From: Aequorivita aquimaris
Lineage (GTDB): Bacteria; Bacteroidota; Bacteroidia; Flavobacteriales; Flavobacteriaceae
Assembly (NCBI RefSeq): GCF_001573155.1
Contig: NZ_JRWG01000006.1
Coordinates: 171,814-235,813 of the forward strand
Direction: 5' to 3'
DNA length: 64,000 bases
In this document: positions 1 to 7,708 of the stretch, in pieces
How the letters are laid out: the number at the start of each line of letters is the position of its first letter
How positions within the stretch are numbered: the first letter of the stretch is position 1
Notes under the pieces: model-generated
Seen by the model: the letters and a program-made list of their open reading frames with translations, nothing else
The model's database searches: none
Told to the model about the DNA's origin: nothing
Made by a program: the position numbers and the translations under genes

Positions 1-439
1 TTAAAGGCGCTGGATTGAAAAAATGAATCCCGATGCAACGTTCCGGTTTCTGAAGGGAGGAAGCGATTGATGCTATCGATAAAGAAGAAGTATTTGAGGC
101 AATGATGCAATCGTCGCCCACAAATTTTTCGAGGGTCGAAAACACATTCTTTTTAATTTCGAGATTTTCAACTATCGCTTCAATGGTCAAATCTGAATCT
201 TTCAGTTCTTTTAGAGAATTGACATATTTTATATTGTTTTGGATGCGCTGTTTTTCTTCGGAATTGATTTTTCCTTTTTCCAACAAACGGTCCATTATTT
301 TTTCCAAATCTGCTTTGGCTTTTTCCAAGGCTTCTGTTTTGGTATCGTACAATTTTACCGAACATCCAGCCGTGGCGGCTACTTGTGCTATGCCGCTTCC
401 CATAGTTCCTCCGCCAATTATTCCAACTTTTTTGATCAT
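1..439 (-). CDS. paaH: 3-hydroxyacyl-CoA dehydrogenase, 3' end outside window (PaaH-type)
   Basis: The first 146 codons of an NAD-dependent 3-hydroxyacyl-CoA dehydrogenase are present; the gene runs off the left edge. The ATG at 439 is followed by a Rossmann NAD site (VGIIGGGTMGSGIA), an acidic residue at the end of the second strand, and the family signature ASNTSSLSI followed by GIHFFNPAP. In phenylacetate degradation PaaH oxidises 3-hydroxyadipyl-CoA. The assignment to PaaH rather than a general fatty-acid enzyme rests on its position behind paaG in the same orientation; this is inference, while the enzyme class is clear from the motifs. A short palindromic repeat lies between it and paaG. 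Confidence 0.85.
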   Translation of the reverse strand, partial: MIKKVGIIGGGTMGSGIAQVAATAGCSVKLYDTKTEALEKAKADLEKIMDRLLEKGKINSEEKQRIQNNIKYVNSLKELKDSDLTIEAIVENLEIKKNVFSTLEKFVGDDCIIASNTSSLSIASIASSLQKPERCIGIHFFNPAPL

Positions 440-460
440 TTTATTTATTTCATATATAAA

Positions 461-502
461 ACCCCTCGTCCCGATAACTATCGGGAGCGCTCAGGGTGAC
501 AA
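461..502. repeat. intergenic repeat with palindromic core
   Basis: Short repeat between paaG and paaH. It contains the perfect inverted repeat CCCGATA-ac-TATCGGG (470-485) and the tail GCTCAGGGTGACAA. Related words ('GCGCTCAGGGTG') recur at 7262-7285. It is probably a dispersed intergenic repeat of the genome; it has no T-tract, so it is not a typical terminator. Confidence 0.5.
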
Positions 503-503
503 T

Positions 504-1283
504 TTACTTCCCTTTAAAGTTCGGTTTCCGTTTGTTTATAAAAGCATCAACACCCTCGGCATAATCTTCGCTTTGGGCCGATTCTATTTGAAGTTTGCTT
601 TCAAAATTCAGTTGTTCTTCCAACGAATTCTGCATTGAATTGTTCAGCAAACGTTTTGTAAGTCCCAATGCTTTGGTGGGCATATTTGCCAAAATGGAAG
701 CAATGTTGTTCACCTCTTCCTTAAAATTTTCCGGCGTAACTACTTTGTAAACCATTCCCAGTTTTTCAGCTTCCACGGCAGAAACCTTATCGCCCAACAT
801 CATCAACGCCGAAGCTTTTTGGAACCCAATCAATCGCGGCAAAAAGAAGGTCCCGGCGCTATCGGGCACCAACCCAATTTTACTGAAAGCCTGTATAAAA
901 CTGGCATTTTCGGAAGCGACAACTACATCACAAGCCAAAGCAATATTAGCGCCTGCACCTGCGGCGACTCCATTGATTGCGCCGATGATTGGTTTTTCAA
1001 TATTTCGAATCCGTGAAATAATAGGATTGTAGTGTTCCTCAAGAATTTTTTTGAAACCGGGGTTTAATTCCGGTGAAGTGACTTCCTTTAAATCCTGACC
1101 GGCACAGAAAGCCTTTCCGCTTCCGGTGAGTACGATTGCGCGAACTTCTGGATTTTTTTCGCAGGCATCCAATTCGTCTTGTAGCAGAAGTGCCATTTCG
1201 CGGTTGAAACTGTTAAAAACCTCTGGGCGGTTCAGCGTTAGTGTTGCTATTTTGTTTTCTATTTGGGTGGTTATGCTTTTCAT
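504..1283 (-). CDS. paaG: enoyl-CoA hydratase/isomerase, PaaG-type ring-epoxide isomerase
   Basis: Crotonase-fold protein, about 259 residues. Oxyanion-hole motifs are at about 60-65 (FCAGQDL) and 109-119 (GAGANIALACD). The segment FSKIGLVPDSAGTFFLPRLIG (about 133-153) carries the Asp typical of PaaG, which isomerises ring-1,2-epoxyphenylacetyl-CoA to the oxepin. It sits directly behind paaD in the paa operon. Two starts are possible: ATG 1298, overlapping the paaD stop by 13 nt, and ATG 1283, two bases after it. The latter fits the usual family N-terminus (MKSITTQIENKIATLTLNRP) and is chosen. Crotonases are hard to tell apart by sequence, so PaaG over PaaF is inferred from the PDSAG segment and gene order. 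Confidence 0.85.
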   Translation of the reverse strand: MKSITTQIENKIATLTLNRPEVFNSFNREMALLLQDELDACEKNPEVRAIVLTGSGKAFCAGQDLKEVTSPELNPGFKKILEEHYNPIISRIRNIEKPIIGAINGVAAGAGANIALACDVVVASENASFIQAFSKIGLVPDSAGTFFLPRLIGFQKASALMMLGDKVSAVEAEKLGMVYKVVTPENFKEEVNNIASILANMPTKALGLTKRLLNNSMQNSLEEQLNFESKLQIESAQSEDYAEGVDAFINKRKPNFKGK

Positions 1284-1285
1284 TT

Positions 1286-1786
1286 TTATTTTAGACATTT
1301 AAAGTAATCAAACGGTTCCTGGCAATCATCACATTTAAACAAAGCTTTGCAGGCCGTGGAACCAAACTGGCTTACCAAATGTGTATTCGTGCTTCCACAT
1401 TGCGGACATTTTACCAGTTTTTTTTCGCCAAGTAAAACGTCTTTATCATGGGATTCTGAAAGCGGTCGGGCAATGCCGTATTCCTCCATTTTTTGGAGTC
1501 CTTCTTCTGAAATCCAATCCGTTGACCAGGCTGGGGAAAGAACCAATTCAACTTCTACATTTTTTCCTATTTCTGAAAAGGCTTTTTTTAAATCATCTGC
1601 AATCACATCCATTGCCGGGCAACCGGAATATGTGGGTGTAAGTTTAATTTGAACAATTCCATCCTTTTCAACCGCTTCACGAATTACACCCAAATCCAAA
1701 ACCGAAAGTACAGGAATCTCAGGATCGCTTACTTGTTCCAAAATTGGAATCAATTCATAATCAATATTTGCAGGTTTGGTGATCAT
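1286..1786 (-). CDS. paaD: phenylacetyl-CoA epoxidase accessory protein PaaD
   Basis: 166 residues. The N-terminal MIP18/DUF59 domain (residues 15-100: SDPEIPVLSVLDLGVIR and PTYSGCPAMDVI with the conserved Cys) is followed by a C-terminal zinc-ribbon-like tail with CPQCGS near residue 127 and CDDC near 152. This two-part architecture is characteristic of PaaD, thought to help assemble the iron centres of the phenylacetyl-CoA epoxidase. It lies between paaC and paaG on the same strand. A small palindromic repeat separates it from paaC. Confidence 0.93.
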   Translation of the reverse strand: MITKPANIDYELIPILEQVSDPEIPVLSVLDLGVIREAVEKDGIVQIKLTPTYSGCPAMDVIADDLKKAFSEIGKNVEVELVLSPAWSTDWISEEGLQKMEEYGIARPLSESHDKDVLLGEKKLVKCPQCGSTNTHLVSQFGSTACKALFKCDDCQEPFDYFKCLK

Positions 1787-1808
1787 AATTTTGCTTTCAA
1801 TAGATGGG

Positions 1809-1828
1809 ATTCCCGCCTGCGCGGGAAT
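1809..1828. repeat. short palindromic repeat in paaC-paaD gap
   Basis: Perfect inverted repeat ATTCCCGC-ctgc-GCGGGAAT in the 45-bp gap between paaC and paaD. This word is common as an intergenic repeat in many bacterial genomes. Being inside an operon, it would form a hairpin in the polycistronic mRNA and could mark a processing point. Confidence 0.5.
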
Positions 1829-1831
1829 TTG

Positions 1832-2581
1832 TTACCATTGCATATTCGGATAGGTGCGCTGCATATATTGCAACTCTGCCAAAATATAGCCCATATGCTC
1901 CGTGTGGACGCCTTCTTTTCCACCTTTAGTAAAATATTTGTTTTCGGGAACTTTCAAGGTTGCTTCTTTTAAAACTTCGGAAACCTCTTCGTAATATTTT
2001 TCTTTGAATGTTGAAACATCAACACCAATTCCTTCTTTTGCCATTGTCGTTTCAGCTTCGGTCATAAAGAAAAGCTCGTCCGTAAATCGCCAGAGGTCAT
2101 CGATTGCTTCCTGCATTTTTGCGTTACTTTCCTCGGTGCCGTCGCCCAAGCGTTTTACCCAATCGGAAGAAAATCGTTTGTGGTAACTTACTTCCTTAAT
2201 TCCTTTTTTGGCGATTGCGGCCAAAGTTTCATCCGGACTGTTCTGCAATTTTTCCATAAACATAAAATGGTAAACATCGAAGAGAAGCTGACGGCCAATG
2301 ACGTAGCCGAAATGTGTGTTTGGCTGTTCCACTAACAGACAGTTTTTGTATTCCCTTTCAATTCTTAGGAAGGCAATATCATCTTCAGTTTTATTTTCAT
2401 CGGAAATCTTTGCGGCATATTGGTAATAGCTTCGGGTCTGACCCAGCAGATCCAGGGCAATATTGGTTAGGGCGATATCCGTTTCCAAATTTGGGCCGTG
2501 GCCGCAGAGCTCGCCCAAGCGCTGGGCTAGGATTAGGGAGTTGTCTGCGATGGTGAGAATATAGTTATATAGATTCTTCAT
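1832..2581 (-). CDS. paaC: phenylacetyl-CoA 1,2-epoxidase subunit PaaC
   Basis: 249 residues, the normal length for PaaC, the non-catalytic ferritin-like partner of PaaA in the phenylacetyl-CoA epoxidase. Helical throughout; typical segments are the LADNSLILAQRLGELCGHGP start, YHKRFSSDWVKRLGDGTEES in the middle and GGKEGVHTEHMGYILAELQYMQR at the C-terminus. In most paa operons paaC follows paaB directly. Here a separate gene with repeat flanks (about 425 bp) lies between them. Confidence 0.95.
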   Translation of the reverse strand: MKNLYNYILTIADNSLILAQRLGELCGHGPNLETDIALTNIALDLLGQTRSYYQYAAKISDENKTEDDIAFLRIEREYKNCLLVEQPNTHFGYVIGRQLLFDVYHFMFMEKLQNSPDETLAAIAKKGIKEVSYHKRFSSDWVKRLGDGTEESNAKMQEAIDDLWRFTDELFFMTEAETTMAKEGIGVDVSTFKEKYYEEVSEVLKEATLKVPENKYFTKGGKEGVHTEHMGYILAELQYMQRTYPNMQW

Positions 2582-2593
2582 TTTCAGTTTTTA

Positions 2594-2627
2594 AAATCGA
2601 AATCGAAACTCAAATCGAAATCGAAAA
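2594..2627. repeat. left flank repeat of four-helix-bundle gene
   Basis: Two copies of AAATCGAAATCGAAA separated by CTC, immediately 3' of the four-helix-bundle gene. The other side of that gene (2974-3004) carries the same words in opposite orientation, so the gene is bracketed by imperfect terminal inverted repeats. A third copy stands alone at 59210-59241. Confidence 0.7.
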
Positions 2628-2629
2628 CA

Positions 2630-2974
2630 TTAGCTATATTTTTTGAGAAGTGAAACAACAATTCTTATAAGTTCGTCATTTTCATTTCTTATTGCTGCAA
2701 TATTACTAGAATCAATGAGATTCGCTTTAACTTGAATATTAATATTCCTCAGTGACTCTCTTAATTGTTTCAATGTAATCCTTAATTTGTTAGCTCTATC
2801 TTTATCTGAACCTGCGCCTTCAAATTCTCCGAAATTTAAAGCAGATGAACATGAAGATCTTATAGGTTGTTTAGCGAGATAATCGGCGGCAAAGGATTTT
2901 GGTGGCATCTTAAAAATTACAACAATCGAAGCGGCGAAATCTTCAAACCGATTATCTAAATTATAACTTTTCAT
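2630..2974 (-). CDS. four helix bundle protein (S23/IVS-Avd superfamily)
   Basis: 114 residues, predicted all-helical. The FEDFAASIVVIFKMPP, FAADYLAKQPIRSSCSSALNFGE and LKQLRESLRNINIQ segments match the small four-helix-bundle family first seen as ORFs inside 23S rRNA intervening sequences and related to the Avd accessory protein of diversity-generating retroelements. Cellular function is not established. It interrupts the paaB-paaC junction in the same orientation, so it is probably co-transcribed. Its ATG abuts one arm of the flanking inverted repeat. No reverse transcriptase or template/variable repeat is nearby, so a diversity-generating system is not supported here. Confidence 0.85.
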   Translation of the reverse strand: MKSYNLDNRFEDFAASIVVIFKMPPKSFAADYLAKQPIRSSCSSALNFGEFEGAGSDKDRANKLRITLKQLRESLRNINIQVKANLIDSSNIAAIRNENDELIRIVVSLLKKYS

Positions 2975-3004
2975 TTTTCGATTTCAGTTTAGATTTCGAT
3001 TTCC
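2974..3004. repeat. right flank repeat of four-helix-bundle gene
   Basis: Reads on the minus strand as AAATCGAAATC-taaact-GAAATCGAAA, matching the repeat at 2594-2627 in inverse orientation. It fills the space between paaB and the start codon of the four-helix-bundle gene and so forms the 5' flank of that gene. Confidence 0.65.
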
Positions 3005-3006
3005 CT

Positions 3007-3300
3007 CTACATATGCTTCACCTCATCCGGCAAATCATAAAAAGTGGGGTGGCGATATACTTTGTCCTGCGCAGGCTCAAAAAGTTCGCCATTATCAGCG
3101 GGATTGGAGGCTGTAATATGTTTGCTTTCCACCACCCAAATGCTCACTCCTTCGTTTCGGCGTGTGTAAACATCGCGGGCATTTTCCAATGCCATTTCGG
3201 CATCGGCGGCGTGGAGGCTACCAAAATGGCGGTGCTCCAATCCGTTTTTACTGCGGACAAATATTTCCCAAAGGGGCCAGTTTTTTTTAGTGTTTTCCAT
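3007..3300 (-). CDS. paaB: phenylacetyl-CoA 1,2-epoxidase subunit PaaB
   Basis: 97 residues, the normal size. The motifs WPLWEIFVRSKNGLEHRHFGS and ALENARDVYTRRNEGVSIWVV are diagnostic of PaaB, the small subunit that bridges PaaAC heterodimers in the multicomponent epoxidase. Its start lies one base downstream of the paaA stop, indicating translational coupling. Confidence 0.97.
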   Translation of the reverse strand: MENTKKNWPLWEIFVRSKNGLEHRHFGSLHAADAEMALENARDVYTRRNEGVSIWVVESKHITASNPADNGELFEPAQDKVYRHPTFYDLPDEVKHM

Positions 3301-3301
3301 C

Positions 3302-4258
3302 TTAACTCGCTTTTGCTACTTTTCTTTTTTCGTTCTTTTCAGCATACGCCATTGCTGCATCGCGAACCCATTCGCCATTGTTCCATGCGTTCACTCGGGC
3401 GCTCATTCGTTCTTTGTTGCACGGGCCGTGGCCTTTTACTACTTGCCAAAATTCATCCCAATCAATTTCGCCGAAATCGTAATGTCCGGTTTCTTCATTA
3501 AATTTCAAATCTGGATCCGGAATTGTAAGTCCCAGCAAATCTGCCTGCGGTACAGTCTGGTCTATAAATTGCTGACGAAGCTCGTCGTTACTTTTACGTT
3601 TCAATTTCCATTTCATGGATTGCTCGGTGTGAACCGACTCCGCATCGGTTGGGCCCAACATCATCAAACTTGGCCACCACCATCGGTTTAGCGCATCTTG
3701 CGCCATGGCTTTTTGTTCTTCCGTACCGCGGCAAAGTGTTAACATAATTTCATAACCTTGACGCTGGTGAAAACTTTCTTCCTTGCAAACACGTACCATT
3801 GCACGGGCATACGGGCCAAAAGACGTATTGCAAAGCGGTACCTGATTGATAATCGCGGCGCCGTCAACCAACCAGCCAATCGCGCCCATATCGGCCCAAG
3901 TGATTGTTGGATAATTGAAAATGGAAGAGTATTTTGCCTTTCCGGAATGTAATTGTTCGTATAGTTCATCGCGGGAAACTCCCAAGGTTTCACAAGCTGA
4001 ATACAGGTACAATCCGTGTCCGGCTTCATCCTGCACTTTTGCAAGCAACGCAGCTTTTCTTCGCAATGAAGGTGCACGGGTAATCCAGTTGCCTTCGGGA
4101 AGCATCCCAATGATTTCGGAATGTGCGTGCTGGCTTATCTGCCGAATATGGGTCTGACGGTATTTCTCCGGCATCCAGTCTTTCGGCTCTATCTTTTCAT
4201 CGCGCGCAATGCGGGCTTCGAAAATTTCTTCTAGGTTTTTTACTTCTTTCTCACTCAT
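3302..4258 (-). CDS. paaA: phenylacetyl-CoA 1,2-epoxidase catalytic subunit PaaA
   Basis: 318 residues. The di-iron ferritin-like catalytic subunit of the epoxidase, which converts phenylacetyl-CoA to ring-1,2-epoxyphenylacetyl-CoA. Seen: [16 protein letters not shown], the iron-binding [30 protein letters not shown] and [20 protein letters not shown], all conserved in PaaA. Second gene of the operon, 41 bp after paaE and one base before paaB. The order E-A-B-C-D differs from the A-B-C-D-E order of E. coli. Confidence 0.97.
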   Translation of the reverse strand: MSEKEVKNLEEIFEARIARDEKIEPKDWMPEKYRQTHIRQISQHAHSEIIGMLPEGNWITRAPSLRRKAALLAKVQDEAGHGLYLYSACETLGVSRDELYEQLHSGKAKYSSIFNYPTITWADMGAIGWLVDGAAIINQVPLCNTSFGPYARAMVRVCKEESFHQRQGYEIMLTLCRGTEEQKAMAQDALNRWWWPSLMMLGPTDAESVHTEQSMKWKLKRKSNDELRQQFIDQTVPQADLLGLTIPDPDLKFNEETGHYDFGEIDWDEFWQVVKGHGPCNKERMSARVNAWNNGEWVRDAAMAYAEKNEKRKVAKAS

Positions 4259-4299
4259 CTGTTTATGCTTTAAGCTTTAGGCTGTAAACCGTAAGCTAG

Positions 4300-5373
4300 T
4301 TATACATCAAAATCTACTTTCACTTTTTCGGAAGTTGGAACTGCTTGGCAACTCAATACAAAGTTTTGCGCAACTTCTTTTTCTTCCAAAGCGTAATTTA
4401 TTTTCATCTCCACACTGCCTTCCAAAATTTGGCATTTGCAAGTGCTGCAAACCCCGCCTTTGCAGGCAAAGGGCAAATCGGCACCTGCAGCCAAAGCAGC
4501 ATCGAGGATATTGTCAAAATCCTTTGTCATTGTAAATTGGAATTCCTTTCCGGCATCCACAATGGTCACCTCAACACCTTCCACATTTTGTTGCGCCAAG
4601 CGTTCGGCGCGTTTTTTATCTTCTTCGGTCAATCCGGTTACGAACAATTCAAAATGAATCAATTCTTTCGGCAAACCTGCTTCCACCAAATAATTGCTCA
4701 CGTAGCTCACCATTTCTTCGGGTCCGCACAGGAACACTTCACTGGTATCTGGAATGTCGATAAAGGTTTTAGTCAAAACCCGCATCTTTTCATCGTCAAA
4801 ACGTCCGTTGAAAAGTTCGATATCGCGGCGTTCCTTCGTAAGGAAATAATAGATTTCCAATCTGCCAAAATACTGGTTCCGCAACTGTTCCAAAGCTTCC
4901 TTAAAGATAATGGATTTCGCCGTTCTATTCACATAAAACAGCTTGCAAGTTGCGTTGGGCTCCAAAGCCAAATGTGTTTTAATCATAGAAAGCACGGGCG
5001 TAATACCGCTTCCAGCCGCAAAAAACAGATAGTTTTTGGCTTTTTCAGGTTCAATTTCCACGCCAAACATCCCACTTGGCTCCATAATCTCCAGCGTATC
5101 GCCAGCCTGTAACCTTGAATTTACAAAGGTTGAAAACTTGCCGCCCGGAATGGTTTTTACAGCCACTTGCCATTGTTTATCAATAGGGCTGGAGCACAAG
5201 CTGTAGGAACGCCTTGTATCTTCGCCTTCAATATCGGCCTTTAAGGTTAAATGCTGTCCCTGTCTAAAGTTAAATTCCTCTGCTAAGTTGGCGGGAACAT
5301 CAAAGGTAATCACCGAACAGTCGTCGGTTTCTTTGTAAACGTCCTTTATTTTTATTTTATGAAATTTTGCCAC
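4300..5373 (-). CDS. paaE: phenylacetyl-CoA epoxidase reductase subunit PaaE
   Basis: 357 residues. An N-terminal FAD-binding ferredoxin-reductase domain (RRSYSLCSSP, then the NAD(P) region AAGSGITPVLSMI and FLCGPEEMVSYV) is followed by a plant-type [2Fe-2S] ferredoxin domain near the C-terminus with FACKGGVCSTCKCQ and a fourth Cys in LSCQA. It passes electrons from NADPH to PaaA. First gene of the operon; a good promoter lies 24 bp upstream, divergent from the hydroxylase gene promoter. Confidence 0.96.
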   Translation of the reverse strand: MAKFHKIKIKDVYKETDDCSVITFDVPANLAEEFNFRQGQHLTLKADIEGEDTRRSYSLCSSPIDKQWQVAVKTIPGGKFSTFVNSRLQAGDTLEIMEPSGMFGVEIEPEKAKNYLFFAAGSGITPVLSMIKTHLALEPNATCKLFYVNRTAKSIIFKEALEQLRNQYFGRLEIYYFLTKERRDIELFNGRFDDEKMRVLTKTFIDIPDTSEVFLCGPEEMVSYVSNYLVEAGLPKELIHFELFVTGLTEEDKKRAERLAQQNVEGVEVTIVDAGKEFQFTMTKDFDNILDAALAAGADLPFACKGGVCSTCKCQILEGSVEMKINYALEEKEVAQNFVLSCQAVPTSEKVKVDFDV

Positions 5374-5396
5374 GTACGGGGTTTAAAAATGATAAA

Positions 5397-5426
5397 CAAA
5401 ACTACGTTTTTTGCTTTAAGTTGCAA
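5397..5426 (-). promoter_or_regulatory. predicted paa operon promoter
   Basis: On the minus strand TTG (5424-5426), 19 bp, then TAGTTTTG (5397-5404). This matches the Bacteroidota vegetative consensus TTG-N19-TAnnTTTG exactly. The transcript would start near 5390, about 17 nt before the paaE ATG. No regulator gene of the PaaX/PaaR type is in the window. Confidence 0.65.
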
Positions 5427-5451
5427 GATACAAAAATTAGGTCTTTATCGC

Positions 5452-5483
5452 TTTGGAAACCTGCCGAGTCTAAGCTACTTTTG
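5452..5483 (+). promoter_or_regulatory. predicted promoter of aromatic amino acid hydroxylase gene
   Basis: TTTG (5452-5455), 20 bp, TACTTTTG (5476-5483): an exact Bacteroidota promoter. The -7 box ends only four bases before the ATG at 5488, so the transcript should begin at or within a few bases of the start codon, i.e. be leaderless or nearly so. Confidence 0.65.
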
Positions 5484-5487
5484 ACCT

Positions 5488-7257
5488 ATGGAAACAAACA
5501 TTGAAACCAACGAATTGCTGGACCGGTTGCCGCCGCATTTGAAACAGTACATAAAACCGCAAAACTATGAGCAATACACGCCCATAAACCAAGCGGTGTG
5601 GCGCTATGTAATGCGAAAAAACGTAGATTATCTGGCAAAGGTTGCCCACGAAAGTTATTTGGGCGGCCTCAAAAAAACTGGTATTTCCATAGATGAAATT
5701 CCTTCCATGTACGGAATGAACCGTATTTTAAAGGAAATTGGTTGGGCTGCCGTTGCCGTTGATGGGTTTATTCCGCCGAATGCTTTTATGGAATTTCAGG
5801 CTTATAAAGTGCTGGTTATTGCGAGCGACATCCGCCAACTTGAAAACATAGAATACACCCCAGCCCCTGATATTATTCACGAAGGCGCGGGCCACGCCCC
5901 CATTATTGCAAGTCCCGATTACGCGGAATATCTGCGTCGTTTTGGAGAAGTAGGCGCTAAAGCAATTTCCAGCGCACACGATATAGATATGTATGAAGCC
6001 GTTCGCGAGCTTTCCATTTTAAAGGAAGCCGAAGGAATTTCGCAGGAACTGATAAACGCCGCCGAAGCCCGGGTTGAAGAACTTCAAAATAAAAAAGTGA
6101 AACCTTCGGAAATTTCCCTGATTCGAAATCTGCATTGGTGGACCGTGGAATACGGAATGGTTGGTACGGTTGAAAATCCGAAGATTTACGGGGCCGGACT
6201 GCTTTCTTCCATTGGCGAAAGTGTTTGGTGTATGAAAGAGGAAGTGAAGAAAATCCCCTACTCCATTGATGCGGCTTACCAAGATTTTGACATTACGAAA
6301 CCACAGCCGCAACTTTATGTAACACCAGATTTTGCGTATTTACAAGAAGTTTTGGAAGAATTTGCAAACACCATGGCCGTTCGGAAAGGCGGTTGGCGAG
6401 GTTTAAAAAAACTCATAAAATCCAAACAGCTCGGGACTATTGAAATAAGCACGGGACTTCAAATTAGCGGCCATTTCTCGAGAATGATAAAAAATGAGGA
6501 TAATGAGGTGGTGTATTTTGAAACTGAAGGCGAAACTGCACTCTCCTACCGCGAAAAAGAAGTAATTGGCCACGGGGTGAGCCGCCATAAAAACGGATTC
6601 CGTTCGCCTTTGGGGAAATTGAAAGGAATCAATCTCGCTATAGAAAATATGGGGCCGCGCGATTTGCAGGCTTATAATTTTTACGACGGAAAACCAATTG
6701 CTTTCGAGTTTGAAAGCGGAATAACCGTTGCAGGTTTGAACGTCACCGGAATACGAAACCTTCGCGGAGAACTTATGCTTATCCAATTTACGGATTGCAC
6801 GGTAAAATATAAAAACGAAGTCCTTTTCTCTCCGGAAATGGGCGATTTTGATATGGCCGTGGGCAAGGAAATTGTTTCAGCCTTTGCGGGAGCGGCAGAT
6901 TATAATTCCTTTGATTTGGTAACGCACACTGCTACCAGCGAAACCATCCGACCCCAACTTTCTGAAAAAGAGATTGAACTGAATTCGCTTTATAAAGAAG
7001 TTAGAGCCATTCGTAATTCTAAAGAAGGTGATACGACAAAACTTCAGGAAATCTTTAAAATTTTAGAAGAAAATCATCCGACCGATTGGCTGCTGCCACT
7101 GGAAATTTATGAATTGGTTGCACAATTTGATTCAGATTTTTCTGAACAAGTTTTAAAGCATCTTTTAAATTTGAAGCAACAGCGACCAAAAGTCGCGCAT
7201 TTGATTGAAGGGGGATTGGAACTTTTAGAAACAAAAACAAAAGAAATTATTAAATAA
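5488..7257 (+). CDS. aromatic amino acid hydroxylase, long form (phenylalanine 4-hydroxylase-like)
   Basis: 589 residues. The N-terminal part holds the biopterin-dependent hydroxylase fold: PAPDIIHEGAGHAPII supplies iron ligands H131 and H136 (H-x4-H), and LHWWTVEYGMVG supplies E221, so all three iron ligands are present. Bacterial phenylalanine hydroxylases are usually near 260-300 residues; this is the roughly twofold longer form with an uncharacterised C-terminal half (from about 330). Substrate (Phe, Trp or Tyr) cannot be read from sequence. It is divergent from the paa operon, sharing a 114-bp promoter region, which suggests a link to aromatic catabolism, but phenylalanine hydroxylation does not itself feed phenylacetyl-CoA. 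Confidence 0.85.
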   Translation: METNIETNELLDRLPPHLKQYIKPQNYEQYTPINQAVWRYVMRKNVDYLAKVAHESYLGGLKKTGISIDEIPSMYGMNRILKEIGWAAVAVDGFIPPNAFMEFQAYKVLVIASDIRQLENIEYTPAPDIIHEGAGHAPIIASPDYAEYLRRFGEVGAKAISSAHDIDMYEAVRELSILKEAEGISQELINAAEARVEELQNKKVKPSEISLIRNLHWWTVEYGMVGTVENPKIYGAGLLSSIGESVWCMKEEVKKIPYSIDAAYQDFDITKPQPQLYVTPDFAYLQEVLEEFANTMAVRKGGWRGLKKLIKSKQLGTIEISTGLQISGHFSRMIKNEDNEVVYFETEGETALSYREKEVIGHGVSRHKNGFRSPLGKLKGINLAIENMGPRDLQAYNFYDGKPIAFEFESGITVAGLNVTGIRNLRGELMLIQFTDCTVKYKNEVLFSPEMGDFDMAVGKEIVSAFAGAADYNSFDLVTHTATSETIRPQLSEKEIELNSLYKEVRAIRNSKEGDTTKLQEIFKILEENHPTDWLLPLEIYELVAQFDSDFSEQVLKHLLNLKQQRPKVAHLIEGGLELLETKTKEIIK

Positions 7258-7261
7258 AAAG

Positions 7262-7285
7262 ACCCTTCGACTGCGCTCAGGGTGG
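7262..7285. repeat. intergenic repeat
   Basis: ACCCTTCGACTGCGCTCAGGG-type element between two plus-strand genes. The same words recur, degenerated, at 461-502, around 11492 (CGACTGCGCTCCCGAC) and near 41925 (CGACTTCACTCAGACT). A dispersed intergenic repeat common in Bacteroidota; no function claimed. Confidence 0.55.
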
Positions 7286-7298
7286 CAAAAAAAATTAT

Positions 7299-7604
7299 AT
7301 GGGACTATTTGATTTTTTATTCGGAAATAAGACTAAGAAAATACAGGATTTTAAAAGCCGCGGTGCCATAATCGTGGATGTTCGGAGCAAAGGCGAATAT
7401 GAAAGCGGGGCGATTCCGGGCTCTAAAAATATTCCGCTTCAGAATATTTCTTCTAAAATAGACGAAATAAAAAAATGGAACAAACCGGTAATTGCCTGTT
7501 GTGCCAGTGGAATGCGCAGCGCCAGCGCGGCCGGAATTTTAAAAAGCAACGGCATAGAGGCGATGAATGGCGGCGGCTGGTTTGGTTTGAGCAAGAAATT
7601 ATAA
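7299..7604 (+). CDS. rhodanese-like domain protein
   Basis: 101 residues, a single rhodanese domain without signal peptide. The active-site loop is CCASGMRSASAA (catalytic Cys followed by the CxxGxR-type loop), preceded by IIVDVRSKGEYESGAIPGSKNIPL. Single-domain cytoplasmic rhodaneses carry persulfide sulfur. The N-terminal MGLFDFLFGNKTKKI segment is amphipathic and may be a peripheral extension. No sulfur-metabolism gene is adjacent, so the pathway is open. Confidence 0.88.
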   Translation: MGLFDFLFGNKTKKIQDFKSRGAIIVDVRSKGEYESGAIPGSKNIPLQNISSKIDEIKKWNKPVIACCASGMRSASAAGILKSNGIEAMNGGGWFGLSKKL

Positions 7605-7614
7605 GCCCACCCGA

Positions 7615-7631
7615 CCCTCCCGAAGGGAGGG
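7615..7631. repeat. palindromic repeat after rhodanese gene
   Basis: CCCTCCC-GAA-GGGAGGG, a perfect 7-bp stem with a GAA loop eleven bases after the rhodanese stop. The T-rich stretch downstream is interrupted, so it may be a weak terminator or simply a dispersed repeat; a related 'CCTCCCC...GGGAGG' element occurs near 39078-39099. Confidence 0.5.
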
Positions 7632-7708
7632 ATAAAATTTCTATATTTTTTAAAGTGTTGAATTTCAGTTTTTTGTAGTTTTATAATGACTAACAAAAAT
7701 TTGAAATT

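Noticed and set aside
102..638. 178-codon plus-strand ORF antisense to paaH and paaG
   Set aside because: It lies across two well-supported minus-strand genes and the gap between them; no motif, and the minus-strand frames carry clear enzyme signatures.
2630..2974. Diversity-generating retroelement suggested by the Avd-like protein
   Set aside because: No reverse transcriptase gene and no template/variable repeat pair in the window.
4345..5112. 255-codon plus-strand ORF
   Set aside because: Entirely antisense to paaE, whose FAD, NADPH and ferredoxin motifs are intact.
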